A DNA stretch of 64,000 bases from Christensenellaceae bacterium (GTDB lineage Bacteria > Bacillota > Clostridia > Christensenellales > Aristaeellaceae), in the NCBI GenBank assembly GCA_012837835.1, contig DUQK01000037.1, positions 21,696 to 85,695 of the forward strand, read 5' to 3'. Position 1 is the first letter of the stretch. The number at the start of each line of letters is the position of its first letter. Below the pieces are notes generated by a model, which was not told where the DNA came from, did no database searches, and saw nothing but the letters and a program-made list of their open reading frames with translations. The translations under genes were made by a program, and so were the position numbers. Positions 38,232 through 47,033 of the stretch are shown in pieces.

Positions 38232-38881
38232 ACGCTAAATTCAAAACTTCTTTGTTAATATCTGTAGCTGTAATCATAATTGGCATCGCACTTGCTTTTG
38301 CCGGTATATCATTCACGTTTGAAGGTCCTGCAAAATATGTTGTGGAGTTTTCTCAAATTTGGCTGTGTATGTTCGCGGGAGTTGTGTTTGCGCTCTTATT
38401 TGGTTTTGTAAGGTATGATAGGGTGTACGCTATCGCGCTTTCAACAAGTGTGTTGCATGATTATCTTATGAGCCTTGCACTAATAAGCATAGTAAGCCTT
38501 CTAGTGCCTGAAATAACTCAAATTCCTGCAGCTAATGCAGTTCCCTTTATATTGGTCAGCGCAATTGCGTTTACATTGGCTCAGGCGCTGCCTGTAATAA
38601 ACAAGGCGGCTCAGCTGTACCGCAGCACTTCAAGAAGGGATATGCCTGTAGAAGATATTGTTGTAAATTCAGTTAAAGAAAGCAGAAGTCAGCGTATTAC
38701 GATACTCGTTGTTGAACTGATTTTCATGGTTGCGCTATTGTTTGGCGGTAAGGGAATGCTTGCCGTAATTATCCCTATAATTATAATAGCGCTGGTATCA
38801 TTCTACTCAGCAGAAAATCTGGCGAGCCATTTTTGGGCGCTAGCTGTATCAAAACTAAGACCCGGAAAACAATCTAGGTGA
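38228..38881 (+). CDS. secF: Divergent SecF-like membrane protein
   Basis: A 217-residue protein with about six hydrophobic segments, overlapping the SecD-like gene by 4 bp. The R-Y-D-R-V-Y-A-I-A-L-S-T-S-V-L-H-D segment resembles the SecF region ending in the conserved L-H-D, supporting homology. The later signature G-Y-S-I-N-D-T-V-V-V-F-D-R-I is missing and the region reads VSAIAFTLAQALPVINKA, and the first extracytoplasmic domain with G-I-D-F-x-G-G is nearly absent. The protein is about 80 residues shorter than usual SecF. The call rests on position and topology as much as sequence. Confidence 0.55.
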   Translation: MNAKFKTSLLISVAVIIIGIALAFAGISFTFEGPAKYVVEFSQIWLCMFAGVVFALLFGFVRYDRVYAIALSTSVLHDYLMSLALISIVSLLVPEITQIPAANAVPFILVSAIAFTLAQALPVINKAAQLYRSTSRRDMPVEDIVVNSVKESRSQRITILVVELIFMVALLFGGKGMLAVIIPIIIIALVSFYSAENLASHFWALAVSKLRPGKQSR

Positions 38882-38889
38882 TTTACAAT

Positions 38890-38918
38890 GCGCGCTTTAA
38901 TTTAAGCGCGCTTTTCTT
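38890..38918 (+). terminator. Terminator-like hairpin abutting the recJ start
   Basis: GCGCGCTT (38890-38897) and AAGCGCGC (38904-38911) form a strong 8-bp stem with a 6-nt loop, followed by TTTTCTT. It ends exactly at the recJ ATG (38919), leaving no room for a ribosome-binding site. Confidence 0.75.
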
Positions 38919-41207
38919 ATGCTTAAAATAGTCAACAGAAATACAGAATATAATATAGAAGGTCTGCCAAAGTGGATGAGTACCCTTTTATATGCTAGGG
39001 GTATAAAAAGCCGAAAAGAGGCGGACGCTTTTCTATCGCCCGATTTAAATCAGCTTTATGACCCTTACTTGCTTAGCGATATGAATAAGGCGGTTTCTAT
39101 AATAAATAACGCTAAAAAGCTTAATAAGCGAATAGTTATATATGGCGACTACGATGTAGACGGCATATGCGCAAGTGTTATATTACATGAAACTCTGCGT
39201 ACTATGGGAATAGCCACTATTATATACATACCCGATAGGTTTGATGAGGGTTATGGTTTAAATGAAGAAGCTGTAACTAAGCTATCAAAAGAGGCGGATA
39301 TACTCATATCAGTTGACTGCGGTATTACAAGTGTAAAAGAGGTAGAGCTCGCCAAAAAACTCGGCATGCAGGTTGTAATTACAGACCACCACACATTGCC
39401 TAATAAACTTCCCGCTGCTGATGCTATAATATCTCAGCTTATAGGCGATTATCCTTTTAAAAGTCTATGCGGTGCGGCGCTCGCTTGGAAGCTAAGCGCT
39501 GCGCTTAAAGGAATGGATTATGCTTTAGCTCAGATAGATTTATGTGCGCTTGCCACAGTTGCAGATATGGTACCTTTGCTAGGTGAAAACAGAGTAATAG
39601 TAAGCTACGGCTTAAAACAAATAGAGCGGACAAAGCGTGAGGGACTCATAGCGCTTAAAACTGTATCGGGAATAGCTGAGGGCGGTGAAGTAAGCAGTGA
39701 ACAGGTGGCGTATTATATGGCGCCAAGGCTTAATGCAAGCGGAAGGTTATCAAGTGCTAAGCTTGCAGTTGAGCTTTTGATGGAGAAAAACCCGGGGCGT
39801 GCCTTTAATCTTGCGGGTGAGCTTGACAGGTTAAATTCCCTCCGAAGGCAGGAGGAAAACAACGTTCTATCAGAAGCTAAGAATATGCTTAAATCTTTTG
39901 ATAGTTACAGTTATCGCTCTATAGTAGTAGTGGGTGAAAATTGGAACAGCGGCGTGCTTGGACTTGTCGCAGGCAAAATTGCCGAGTTTTATAATTACCC
40001 AACAGTAGTACTTTCGATAGACGGCGAAAATTGCGTGGGCTCGGCGAGGAGTGCGGGGGATATTAACCTATATGAAGCGCTTAATACATGTAGCGATATT
40101 TTTACCCGATTTGGAGGGCATGAAAAGGCAGCAGGGCTAAGTATAAATAAGGGAAATATTGAAGCATTTATTGAGCGGTTCGATAAAGAGGTTAAGAAAC
40201 AGCTCTCCACAGGCGATATTATCCCCCAAGCTTACTACGACTTTGAGCTTGATTTAAACCATGCAAATTTAGAAATGGTAGAAAGCTTATATAGGCTTGC
40301 TCCCTTTGGAATAGGCAATCCGGAACCGCAATTTTTATCTAGGGATGTAAATGCGCTATACCCAAGGGCAGTGGGCGCTGATGGCAAGCACTTAAAGCTT
40401 GTATTGCAGCAGGATAGTAGTATGGTAGACGCTATAGCTTTTAACAAAGGTGATAAGATAAACTCACTCCGTGGGAATATGGATGCACTATATACCCTTG
40501 ATATAAATCAATATATGGGAAAGACTACAGTCCAGTGTAAGGTAAAGCATATAATAAGTGGTGATGATATTTTTACTAAAGATATGTTCGCGCAGCAGGA
40601 AATACTTTTGCAGGATTTAATGTTATGCTTGTCGAATAGTAGTAATAGGGTTTCTGTACCATATAAGTCGGAAGCCCCTAAAATATCGGGAATTAGGGGA
40701 ACTCTGCTGTTTTGCAGAACATATGAAACTGCAACGCGCATATCAAAACTTTACCCCGATATGGACAGGCTTATATTTGATGTTAAGGATGTAAGGTTGT
40801 ATAATTCTATTCTGTATTCCTCAGGGTTAGGCGGAATTAAAAGCCGCTATAAAACCGTATACCTGTGCGATGGAATTCTTCACCCTAAAGAAGCTAACGT
40901 AATAAAGGGCATTATCCCGGAGGTAAACGTAATTGCACTTGAAAGAACGCAGGAAATGTCAGAATTACTACGCAGCATTTCAGTTTCTATTGAGGAATTA
41001 AGGGAAGGGTATATAAGCGCGAAGCAATTAGGCACGCTGGATAATCTATCTTGGAATAGTACAAAGAAAAAAGTCTGTCTTTATATTCTGGATGAGCTTA
41101 AACTAATCAGCTTATTCGGCGATACTACGGCATTTTCAATGCTGCCCATGAAGAAATGTAACCCCATGGATAGTAAGCTATTTAATTATTTAAGCAAGGA
41201 GGTGTAA
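38919..41207 (+). CDS. recJ: Single-stranded-DNA-specific exonuclease RecJ
   Basis: A 762-residue 5'-3' exonuclease for recombination and repair. Visible: N-terminal R-G-I-K-S-R-K-E-A-D-A-F-L, DHH-family motifs G-D-Y-D-V-D-G and V-I-T-D-H-H, C-A-L-A-T-V-A-D-M-V-P, DHHA1 motif F-G-G-H-E-K-A-A-G, then an OB domain and a long C-terminal extension (about 560-762) as in Firmicute RecJ. Translation start is odd: the ATG directly follows a hairpin/U-tract without any Shine-Dalgarno. Sequence homology reaches upstream of the next internal ATG, so the start is still likely. It is followed by relA after 1 bp. Confidence 0.93.
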   Translation: MLKIVNRNTEYNIEGLPKWMSTLLYARGIKSRKEADAFLSPDLNQLYDPYLLSDMNKAVSIINNAKKLNKRIVIYGDYDVDGICASVILHETLRTMGIATIIYIPDRFDEGYGLNEEAVTKLSKEADILISVDCGITSVKEVELAKKLGMQVVITDHHTLPNKLPAADAIISQLIGDYPFKSLCGAALAWKLSAALKGMDYALAQIDLCALATVADMVPLLGENRVIVSYGLKQIERTKREGLIALKTVSGIAEGGEVSSEQVAYYMAPRLNASGRLSSAKLAVELLMEKNPGRAFNLAGELDRLNSLRRQEENNVLSEAKNMLKSFDSYSYRSIVVVGENWNSGVLGLVAGKIAEFYNYPTVVLSIDGENCVGSARSAGDINLYEALNTCSDIFTRFGGHEKAAGLSINKGNIEAFIERFDKEVKKQLSTGDIIPQAYYDFELDLNHANLEMVESLYRLAPFGIGNPEPQFLSRDVNALYPRAVGADGKHLKLVLQQDSSMVDAIAFNKGDKINSLRGNMDALYTLDINQYMGKTTVQCKVKHIISGDDIFTKDMFAQQEILLQDLMLCLSNSSNRVSVPYKSEAPKISGIRGTLLFCRTYETATRISKLYPDMDRLIFDVKDVRLYNSILYSSGLGGIKSRYKTVYLCDGILHPKEANVIKGIIPEVNVIALERTQEMSELLRSISVSIEELREGYISAKQLGTLDNLSWNSTKKKVCLYILDELKLISLFGDTTAFSMLPMKKCNPMDSKLFNYLSKEV

Positions 41208-41208
41208 A

Positions 41209-43401
41209 ATGGCTCGCTCAGCTTTTAGGGCAATGACCCTGCAGGAGATGATGGACAGGGTACAAAAAGCACATCCTGATGAAGATGTGTCCATAATAGA
41301 AAAGGCGTATAAATTTGCAGCCAACGCTCATGACGGTCAAATGCGCAAGAGCGGAGAGCCATATTTTACGCATCCGGTTTTTGTTGCGAGTATACTGACA
41401 CAAATTATGCTTGATATTCCCACAATAGTTGCGGGTTTGCTTCATGATACGGTTGAGGACTGCGAGCATGTAACCTTCGAAACTATAACCGAACATTTCG
41501 GCGATGAAGTGGCGATGCTGGTTGACGGCGTTACAAAGCTAGGAAGGCTCAATTTTAGGGACAGGGAAGAGCAGCAGGCGGAATCTCTCCGTAAGATGAT
41601 ACTTGCCATGGGGCGGGACATCAGAGTGGTTGTAATAAAGCTTGCGGATAGGCTTCATAATATGCTGACTCTCGGCTATCTATCAGAAGATAAACAGCTA
41701 TCTATATCGCGCGAAACGCTAGAAATATATGCGCCTATAGCCCACAGGCTTGGCGTATATACTATTAAGCAGGAGCTTGAGGACCTTACCCTAAGCTTTA
41801 TAGATCCGGAGGGTTACCGCAATGTCGCCATACGTGTTGGCGCTAGGAGAGCTGAAAGAGAAGAGCAAATAAATACCATAATTGAAATACTCAGATCCAA
41901 ATTAAATGAGATGGGTATTGAGAACTTCGAAATAGCTGGAAGGCCTAAGCATATATACAGCATATACCGTAAGATGGTATTGCAAAACAGACATTTTGAA
42001 CAGATTTATGATTTGATTGCCGTTCGCGTATTGGTTGAGAATATACCCGATTGTTATACAGTGCTAGGTGCTGTACATACTCTTTGGAACCATATGCCCA
42101 TGCGTTTTAAGGACTATATTTCGGTACCGAAGAACAATATGTATCAAAGCCTTCATACTACGCTTGTGGGCGGTAGAACTATACCTACTCCCTTTGAAGT
42201 GCAGATACGCACATATGAGATGCACAAGGTTGCTGAATACGGTATAGCAGCGCACTGGAACTACAAAGAAGGCGGTAAGGATAAAACGCTTGATAAAAAG
42301 CTCTATTGGTTAAGGCAGATACTTGACTGGCAGAGCGATACTAAGGATTCTAAGGAGTTTATAGACGGGCTTAAAACGGATTTATTTAGCGAGGAAGTCT
42401 TTGTATTTACCCCTATGGGGGATATTGTAAACATGCAAAAGGGAGCAACTCCTATAGATTTTGCTTATAGGATACACTCTGGAGTTGGTAACACCTGTGT
42501 TGGAGCAAAGGTAAACGGCAAGATAGTACCCCTTGATACTGCTCTGCAGACAGGCGACAGGGTAGAGATAATAACAAATAAGTCCTCAAAGGGTCCAAGT
42601 ATGGACTGGCTTAACATAGTAAAAACACAGCAAGCCAGAACCAAAATAAAGCAATTTTTTAAGCGTGCGCTTAGGGATGAGAATGTATCTAAAGGAAAAG
42701 CCATGCTTGAAAACGAAGCAAAGCGCAGGGGAGTAAAGCTTGGCGAACTTACAAAGCCTGAATACTATGATAATATACTAAAAAAATATTCCTTTTCAGA
42801 TCTCGAATCCATATATGGTGCTGTAGGCTATGGTGTGGTAACTGCGTTGTATGTTATTTCTCAGCTTATTGAAGAGGAACGTAAGCTAAATTCGGCTAAA
42901 GAAACGCCAAAGACGCCAAGCCTTCCCCAGCCGCATGAATATATGCAAAAAGGAAAGCCCACAAATGGCATATATGTTGAGGGCGGTTCAGGTATGTTGG
43001 TGCGTTTTGGGCATTGCTGCAACCCCGTGCCTGGAGATGAAATTGCCGGTTATATCACCCGTGGTAGAGGCGTTACTGTACATAAGGCGGACTGTGTAAA
43101 CATATTAAACTGCGAACCTGAGCGCAGAATAAATGTATCATGGGCGGATGAGGACATGGGCGCTTTCAGTGCGAGGCTTAGGATAATCGCTTATGATCGT
43201 CCGGGTTTGCTTGGGGAAATCACCGTATATGTTTCTGATGCGGGTGCCCCTGTTACTGCCGTTTCAGGGCGTCTTAATAAAAATGGCACATGTATAATAC
43301 TTATGGTGGTTAAAGTTTCAAGTAAAGAGCAGCTAAACCAAGTGTTGCTTAAAATACGCAAGCGACCGGATGTGATAGAGGCACATAGGACTGCTGGTTA
43401 G
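41209..43401 (+). CDS. relA: (p)ppGpp synthetase/hydrolase Rel
   Basis: A 730-residue bifunctional RelA/SpoT homologue. In order: HD hydrolase domain with H-P-V-F-V-A and L-L-H-D-T-V-E-D (about 50-80), synthetase domain with R-V-L-V-E-N, K-D-Y-I-S-V-P-K-N-N-M-Y-Q-S-L-H-T-T, TGS (about 395-455), zinc-finger/helical part with G-H-C-C-N-P-V-P-G-D, and C-terminal ACT. Both HD and synthetase residues are intact, so it should make and degrade the alarmone. AAGGAGGTG inside the recJ end serves as ribosome site. apt, which often lies between recJ and relA, is absent. Confidence 0.96.
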   Translation: MARSAFRAMTLQEMMDRVQKAHPDEDVSIIEKAYKFAANAHDGQMRKSGEPYFTHPVFVASILTQIMLDIPTIVAGLLHDTVEDCEHVTFETITEHFGDEVAMLVDGVTKLGRLNFRDREEQQAESLRKMILAMGRDIRVVVIKLADRLHNMLTLGYLSEDKQLSISRETLEIYAPIAHRLGVYTIKQELEDLTLSFIDPEGYRNVAIRVGARRAEREEQINTIIEILRSKLNEMGIENFEIAGRPKHIYSIYRKMVLQNRHFEQIYDLIAVRVLVENIPDCYTVLGAVHTLWNHMPMRFKDYISVPKNNMYQSLHTTLVGGRTIPTPFEVQIRTYEMHKVAEYGIAAHWNYKEGGKDKTLDKKLYWLRQILDWQSDTKDSKEFIDGLKTDLFSEEVFVFTPMGDIVNMQKGATPIDFAYRIHSGVGNTCVGAKVNGKIVPLDTALQTGDRVEIITNKSSKGPSMDWLNIVKTQQARTKIKQFFKRALRDENVSKGKAMLENEAKRRGVKLGELTKPEYYDNILKKYSFSDLESIYGAVGYGVVTALYVISQLIEEERKLNSAKETPKTPSLPQPHEYMQKGKPTNGIYVEGGSGMLVRFGHCCNPVPGDEIAGYITRGRGVTVHKADCVNILNCEPERRINVSWADEDMGAFSARLRIIAYDRPGLLGEITVYVSDAGAPVTAVSGRLNKNGTCIILMVVKVSSKEQLNQVLLKIRKRPDVIEAHRTAG

Positions 43402-43409
43402 GAGGAATT

Positions 43410-43859
43410 ATGAGGTGTGTAGTTCAGCGTGTATCGCGCGCTAATGTAAAGGTAGAAGGTAAACTAATAAGCGAAATTGACAAGGGCTATTTGGTGCTGC
43501 TAGGAGTTGAGCAGAACGATACTGAAAAGGATGCCGTATATATAGCTGATAAAATTGCAAAACTTAGAGTATTTGAGGATGAAAACCGCAAAATGAACCT
43601 AAGCATAAAACAAATTGAAGGCGAAGTGCTTTTAGTGAGCCAATTTACGCTCCTTGGCGATGCAAGGGGGCAGAACCGCCCGAACTTTATTAAAGCTGCA
43701 AGACCGGAAATTGCAGATGAGCTATATAATGTAACAGCGGATAGGCTTAAAGAACATGGTATAGTTGTAAAGCTTGGACAATTTCAAGCTTTTATGGATG
43801 TAAGCCTAGTAAATGATGGACCTGTAACTATACTGCTTGACAGCAATAAACTATTTTGA
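43410..43859 (+). CDS. dtd: D-aminoacyl-tRNA deacylase
   Basis: A 149-residue DTD protein that hydrolyses D-amino acids wrongly attached to tRNA. It begins M-R-C-V-V-Q-R-V and has the two catalytic motifs S-Q-F-T-L (S-Q-x-T) and N-D-G-P-V-T (cross-subunit Gly-cisPro). Full length. AGGAGG precedes the ATG, 8 bp after relA. This relA-dtd-MBL order is common in Clostridia. Confidence 0.96.
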   Translation: MRCVVQRVSRANVKVEGKLISEIDKGYLVLLGVEQNDTEKDAVYIADKIAKLRVFEDENRKMNLSIKQIEGEVLLVSQFTLLGDARGQNRPNFIKAARPEIADELYNVTADRLKEHGIVVKLGQFQAFMDVSLVNDGPVTILLDSNKLF

Positions 43860-43867
43860 GGTGTAAT

Positions 43868-44437
43868 ATGCATATAGAAAAACTGGTAGTAGGACCTGTT
43901 GAAACAAATTGCTACATAGTATCAAAGAGTGCGGATTCTAACGAAGTATTTATTATAGACCCCGGAGCAGAAGCGAATAAAATAAAAAAAGCCATAGGTG
44001 ATAGGAAAGTCGTTGCTACGCTACTCACCCACGGGCATTTTGACCATACTGGCGCGCTCTACGCTTTCTCTGATTACCCTATTTTTATAAATGATAAAGA
44101 TGCTCCCATGCTTAATGATTCTGACTTAAGCGCGGGAAGGCTTATGCTGGATAATAATCCACGCCCTGAAGCAACCAACTTTTATAAAGAAGGGGATAAG
44201 CTGCTTCTTGCGGGCGTTGAAATAACCATAATGGAAACCCCTGGGCATACCATGGGTAGCGTATGTATATTTGCCGAGGATAAAATATTTACCGGTGATA
44301 CTCTTTTTGATGGAGATTACGGCAGGACGGATCTTCCCGGCGGAAGCCATGAACTTATAAGACAATCATTAAGAAGGCTTTTTACATATGAAGGCTATAA
44401 AATATACCCAGGGCATGGACCTAACGCCATAATATAA
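43868..44437 (+). CDS. Metallo-beta-lactamase-fold hydrolase (glyoxalase II-like)
   Basis: A 189-residue MBL-fold hydrolase with the metal motif T-H-G-H-F-D-H-T-G, then T-P-G-H-T, T-G-D-T-L-F and G-H-G-P. The small size fits the YcbL/YqgX-type single-domain subgroup. I chose ATG 43868 (GAGGTG upstream) over the TTG at 43856 inside dtd. It overlaps hemZ by 1 bp. The natural substrate is not known. Confidence 0.85.
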   Translation: MHIEKLVVGPVETNCYIVSKSADSNEVFIIDPGAEANKIKKAIGDRKVVATLLTHGHFDHTGALYAFSDYPIFINDKDAPMLNDSDLSAGRLMLDNNPRPEATNFYKEGDKLLLAGVEITIMETPGHTMGSVCIFAEDKIFTGDTLFDGDYGRTDLPGGSHELIRQSLRRLFTYEGYKIYPGHGPNAII

Positions 44438-45882
44438 TGGATGTACTTTTAATCACTCCCACAGAGGAATATTCAAAGGATGTGGGGGATGTTGTTTCGC
44501 TTTTTATAAGCGACTACACTCTGCATGTAAATGAGGATTGTTTAGCTGATATCACAATTTCACACGAGGAAAGCATTGTTTCTGATACTAGAAAACTAAA
44601 AATAACACTTTCCGGAATATATAACACAAGCTCTTTTTCTGAAGAAAAAATATATTCAGATAGAATAATAAACAAACGCATACATAAAAGGCAGTTAAAG
44701 CTTAACCTATATAATACGCTTAAGGAAGCAACTTCAATAACCCCGCCTTGGGGTGCGCTTACAGGTATTAGACCTACCCGCCTTGTATATGCTTATATGG
44801 CGGAGGGCGGTACGCTTGAAGAATCGCTAAATAAGATAAGCAATCGGTTTGATGTTTCAAGTGAAAAAACCGAGCTGCTCAAAGCCGTAATATTAGAGCA
44901 GCAGAAGTACGGTTTTTCAAGCATTAGAGATGTAAATATATATGTAGGCATTCCGTTTTGCCTGTCCCGCTGTAGGTACTGCAGCTTTTTTAGCGCGCTT
45001 GCTGGTGATACTGCGCTTATGGAGCGCTATACAGATTGTTTAATAAAGGAAATTTCAGCAGTAAAGGCTATGCTAAAATCAAGCGAATATAGTATTCGCT
45101 GCGTTTATTTTGGAGGTGGTACACCTACTGCGCTAAGTGAAAATATGCTTGAGCGTATTTTTATTGCGCTTGAAACTATTATGAGTAGCGCTAGGGAAAT
45201 TACTGTTGAAGCCGGAAGACCCGACAGCATAAGCAGAGAAAAGTTAAGCCTTATAAAAAGCTTTAATATAGACAGAATATCTATAAACCCTCAGACAAGA
45301 CACTTGGCAACTCTAAAAGCAATTGGCAGAAACCACACAAGCGAGGATATAGAAAAGGCTTTTTATCTTGCTAGGGATATGGGTTTTAACAACATAAATA
45401 TGGATTTAATTGCCGGTTTGCCGGGAGAAAATATAGATATGTTTTTAGATACATTAAATTGGGCAAGCAATATGAATCCTGAAAACCTTACAGTGCATAC
45501 GCTTAGTATAAAGCGCGCAAGTCTTATGCATCTATGGAAAGACAGCCTACCCGATGGAGATATAGTAAGTGGTATGATAGATAGCGCCCTTGAACATTGT
45601 ATTAACAACAAAATGAACCCATATTATTTATATAGACAGAAGAACCAAGCTGGAAACCTTGAAAACATAGGCTTTACAAAAGAGGGTAAGGCATGCCTGT
45701 ATAACATAGATACTATGGAAGATACTTGCAGCGTTATAGCCCTTGGAGCGGGCGGAATATCAAAAAGGGTGTGGGAGAACAGAAAACTAATAAAGCGCTC
45801 ACCAAATATGATGGACCCTTACAGATATATTGAGCGCATAGATGAAATGATAGAAAGAAAGAGGCAGTTGTTCTTTAGTTAG
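44437..45882 (+). CDS. hemZ: Radical SAM protein HemZ (coproporphyrinogen dehydrogenase-like)
   Basis: A 481-residue HemZ-type radical SAM protein. The N-terminal part (1-165) is HemZ-specific, with P-P-W-G-A-L-T-G-I-R-P-T. The cluster motif CxxxCxxC is C175, C179, C182, and G-G-G-T-P-T and the HemN-like C-terminal region follow. HemZ proteins are annotated as oxygen-independent coproporphyrinogen III dehydrogenases, although some HemN-like members are haem chaperones. No other haem gene is in the window. It starts at the MBL gene stop (ATAATG) and ends overlapping the convergent carboxypeptidase by 8 bp. hisS/aspS, which often follow, are absent. Confidence 0.85.
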   Translation: MDVLLITPTEEYSKDVGDVVSLFISDYTLHVNEDCLADITISHEESIVSDTRKLKITLSGIYNTSSFSEEKIYSDRIINKRIHKRQLKLNLYNTLKEATSITPPWGALTGIRPTRLVYAYMAEGGTLEESLNKISNRFDVSSEKTELLKAVILEQQKYGFSSIRDVNIYVGIPFCLSRCRYCSFFSALAGDTALMERYTDCLIKEISAVKAMLKSSEYSIRCVYFGGGTPTALSENMLERIFIALETIMSSAREITVEAGRPDSISREKLSLIKSFNIDRISINPQTRHLATLKAIGRNHTSEDIEKAFYLARDMGFNNINMDLIAGLPGENIDMFLDTLNWASNMNPENLTVHTLSIKRASLMHLWKDSLPDGDIVSGMIDSALEHCINNKMNPYYLYRQKNQAGNLENIGFTKEGKACLYNIDTMEDTCSVIALGAGGISKRVWENRKLIKRSPNMMDPYRYIERIDEMIERKRQLFFS

Positions 45883-46927
45883 CTTTGTTTTGTTGCAGCT
45901 GCAAATATTCCTCGAGTGCGATGTCGGCATCCCGCATAAATATACTGTGCTGCTTACCTACATACCTTATATGCCAAGGCTCGGGGTTAAAGCCGGTTAT
46001 ATGCTCCTTGCCAAGCTGATAGCGTATTATAAAGCCGTATTCCCAACAGTTTTTTGAGAGCCATTTCGCTTGCTTTGTATCTGCAAAGGATTTTCCGGGT
46101 ACAGTTATATCAAATGCAAGCCCTGTTTGGTGTTCGCTGGTATTAGGTGGCGCCACATCTTTAGTTGCGTTTTTTGTAGCTTCTTCGGCGCTCATATTGT
46201 TGCCTGTTTCTTCTCCGCTTTCGTATTCCGCCTTGCGCTTTTCAAATAGTTCTTTTTGCTCCTCCATAGTGCGGTAGCCTTCGCTTATCTGCCAAGTTGT
46301 AAGCCCGTCAGCGTGGGCGGCTTTTAGCATTTCACTAAGCGCTACTACTGCTACCTTGCTTGCTTTTTCGCCCTCATCTTTAATAATTGCAAGCTTTTCA
46401 TCAAGCAGTGAGCTTATGGTAATAAGGTCATCAGGGGCATAGTTATCCGCTATGGGTGTAGTCCTATTTACAAGCATTGGCAGTTCTTCTTTTTTTACAT
46501 CAGGTAATATAGGTTCAGGCGTTACAACTATTTTATGGGCTTTTTCGCTGTACAGCATGTTGAGCGTTGATTTACCCGCCAACCCGTCTGCTGTAAGTTC
46601 ATGCTGTTTTTGAAACAGTATAACCGCGTTTTTTGTGCCGCTACCAAATTGACCGTCTATATCGCCATCATAATAGCCTAAGTCCTTTAATTTCTGCTGC
46701 AAGTCTTTTACTTCATTGCTTATAGAACCCATGCGGAGTAGCGGCTCGGTTGCCTTTGCGTAAAGCTGCGGCGGAGCAAGGCTGGGTGTGGGGGTTATAG
46801 CTTTTTCAACTTCATATTGTTTATTAATTTTATCTGTCTGCATCAAAAACACAGTTGATACTGCTAAAATAACTATAATCGCTATCAAGAGTATGGCGGA
46901 AAACAAGCTTATCTGTTTGTTTTTCAT
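45875..46927 (-). CDS. VanY-type D-alanyl-D-alanine carboxypeptidase with peptidoglycan-binding domain
   Basis: A 350-residue protein with an N-terminal membrane anchor (about 8-30), a PG_binding_1 domain (about 68-125: V-K-D-L-Q-Q-K-L-K-D-L-G-Y-Y-D-G, F-G-S-G-T), a linker, and a C-terminal VanY-like peptidase domain with zinc/catalytic motif S-E-H-Q-T-G-L-A-F-D and E-P-W-H-I-R-Y-V-G. It should trim the last D-Ala from peptidoglycan stem peptides outside the membrane. No VanR/S or other resistance gene is adjacent, so this is probably a housekeeping enzyme. GGAGG precedes the ATG. Confidence 0.88.
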   Translation of the reverse strand: MKNKQISLFSAILLIAIIVILAVSTVFLMQTDKINKQYEVEKAITPTPSLAPPQLYAKATEPLLRMGSISNEVKDLQQKLKDLGYYDGDIDGQFGSGTKNAVILFQKQHELTADGLAGKSTLNMLYSEKAHKIVVTPEPILPDVKKEELPMLVNRTTPIADNYAPDDLITISSLLDEKLAIIKDEGEKASKVAVVALSEMLKAAHADGLTTWQISEGYRTMEEQKELFEKRKAEYESGEETGNNMSAEEATKNATKDVAPPNTSEHQTGLAFDITVPGKSFADTKQAKWLSKNCWEYGFIIRYQLGKEHITGFNPEPWHIRYVGKQHSIFMRDADIALEEYLQLQQNKAN

Positions 46928-46954
46928 ATGCCCTCCTTAATCTTTCATGCGCTA

Positions 46955-46983
46955 AGTATAATAAGCCTTGTACCGTCTGTCAA
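46955..46983 (-). promoter_or_regulatory. Promoter of the VanY-type gene
   Basis: On the minus strand TTGACA (46983-46978) and TATACT (46960-46955) with 17-bp spacing, 28 bp from the start codon. Confidence 0.75.
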
Positions 46984-46985
46984 CA

Positions 46986-47014
46986 TTGAAGGAAGCCAGA
47001 AAGCATGGTAGAAT
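46986..47014 (+). promoter_or_regulatory. Promoter of the HAD-rlmH-recF group
   Basis: TTGAAG (46986-46991) and TAGAAT (47009-47014) with 17-bp spacing, 19 bp before the first HAD gene; divergent from the VanY promoter. Confidence 0.5.
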
Positions 47015-47033
47015 AAAGCCATAAGGAGGTATT

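Noticed and set aside
45875..46927. VanY-type gene as part of a glycopeptide-resistance cluster
   Set aside because: No vanR/S/H/A/X genes nearby; membrane anchor plus PG-binding domain is common in housekeeping carboxypeptidases.
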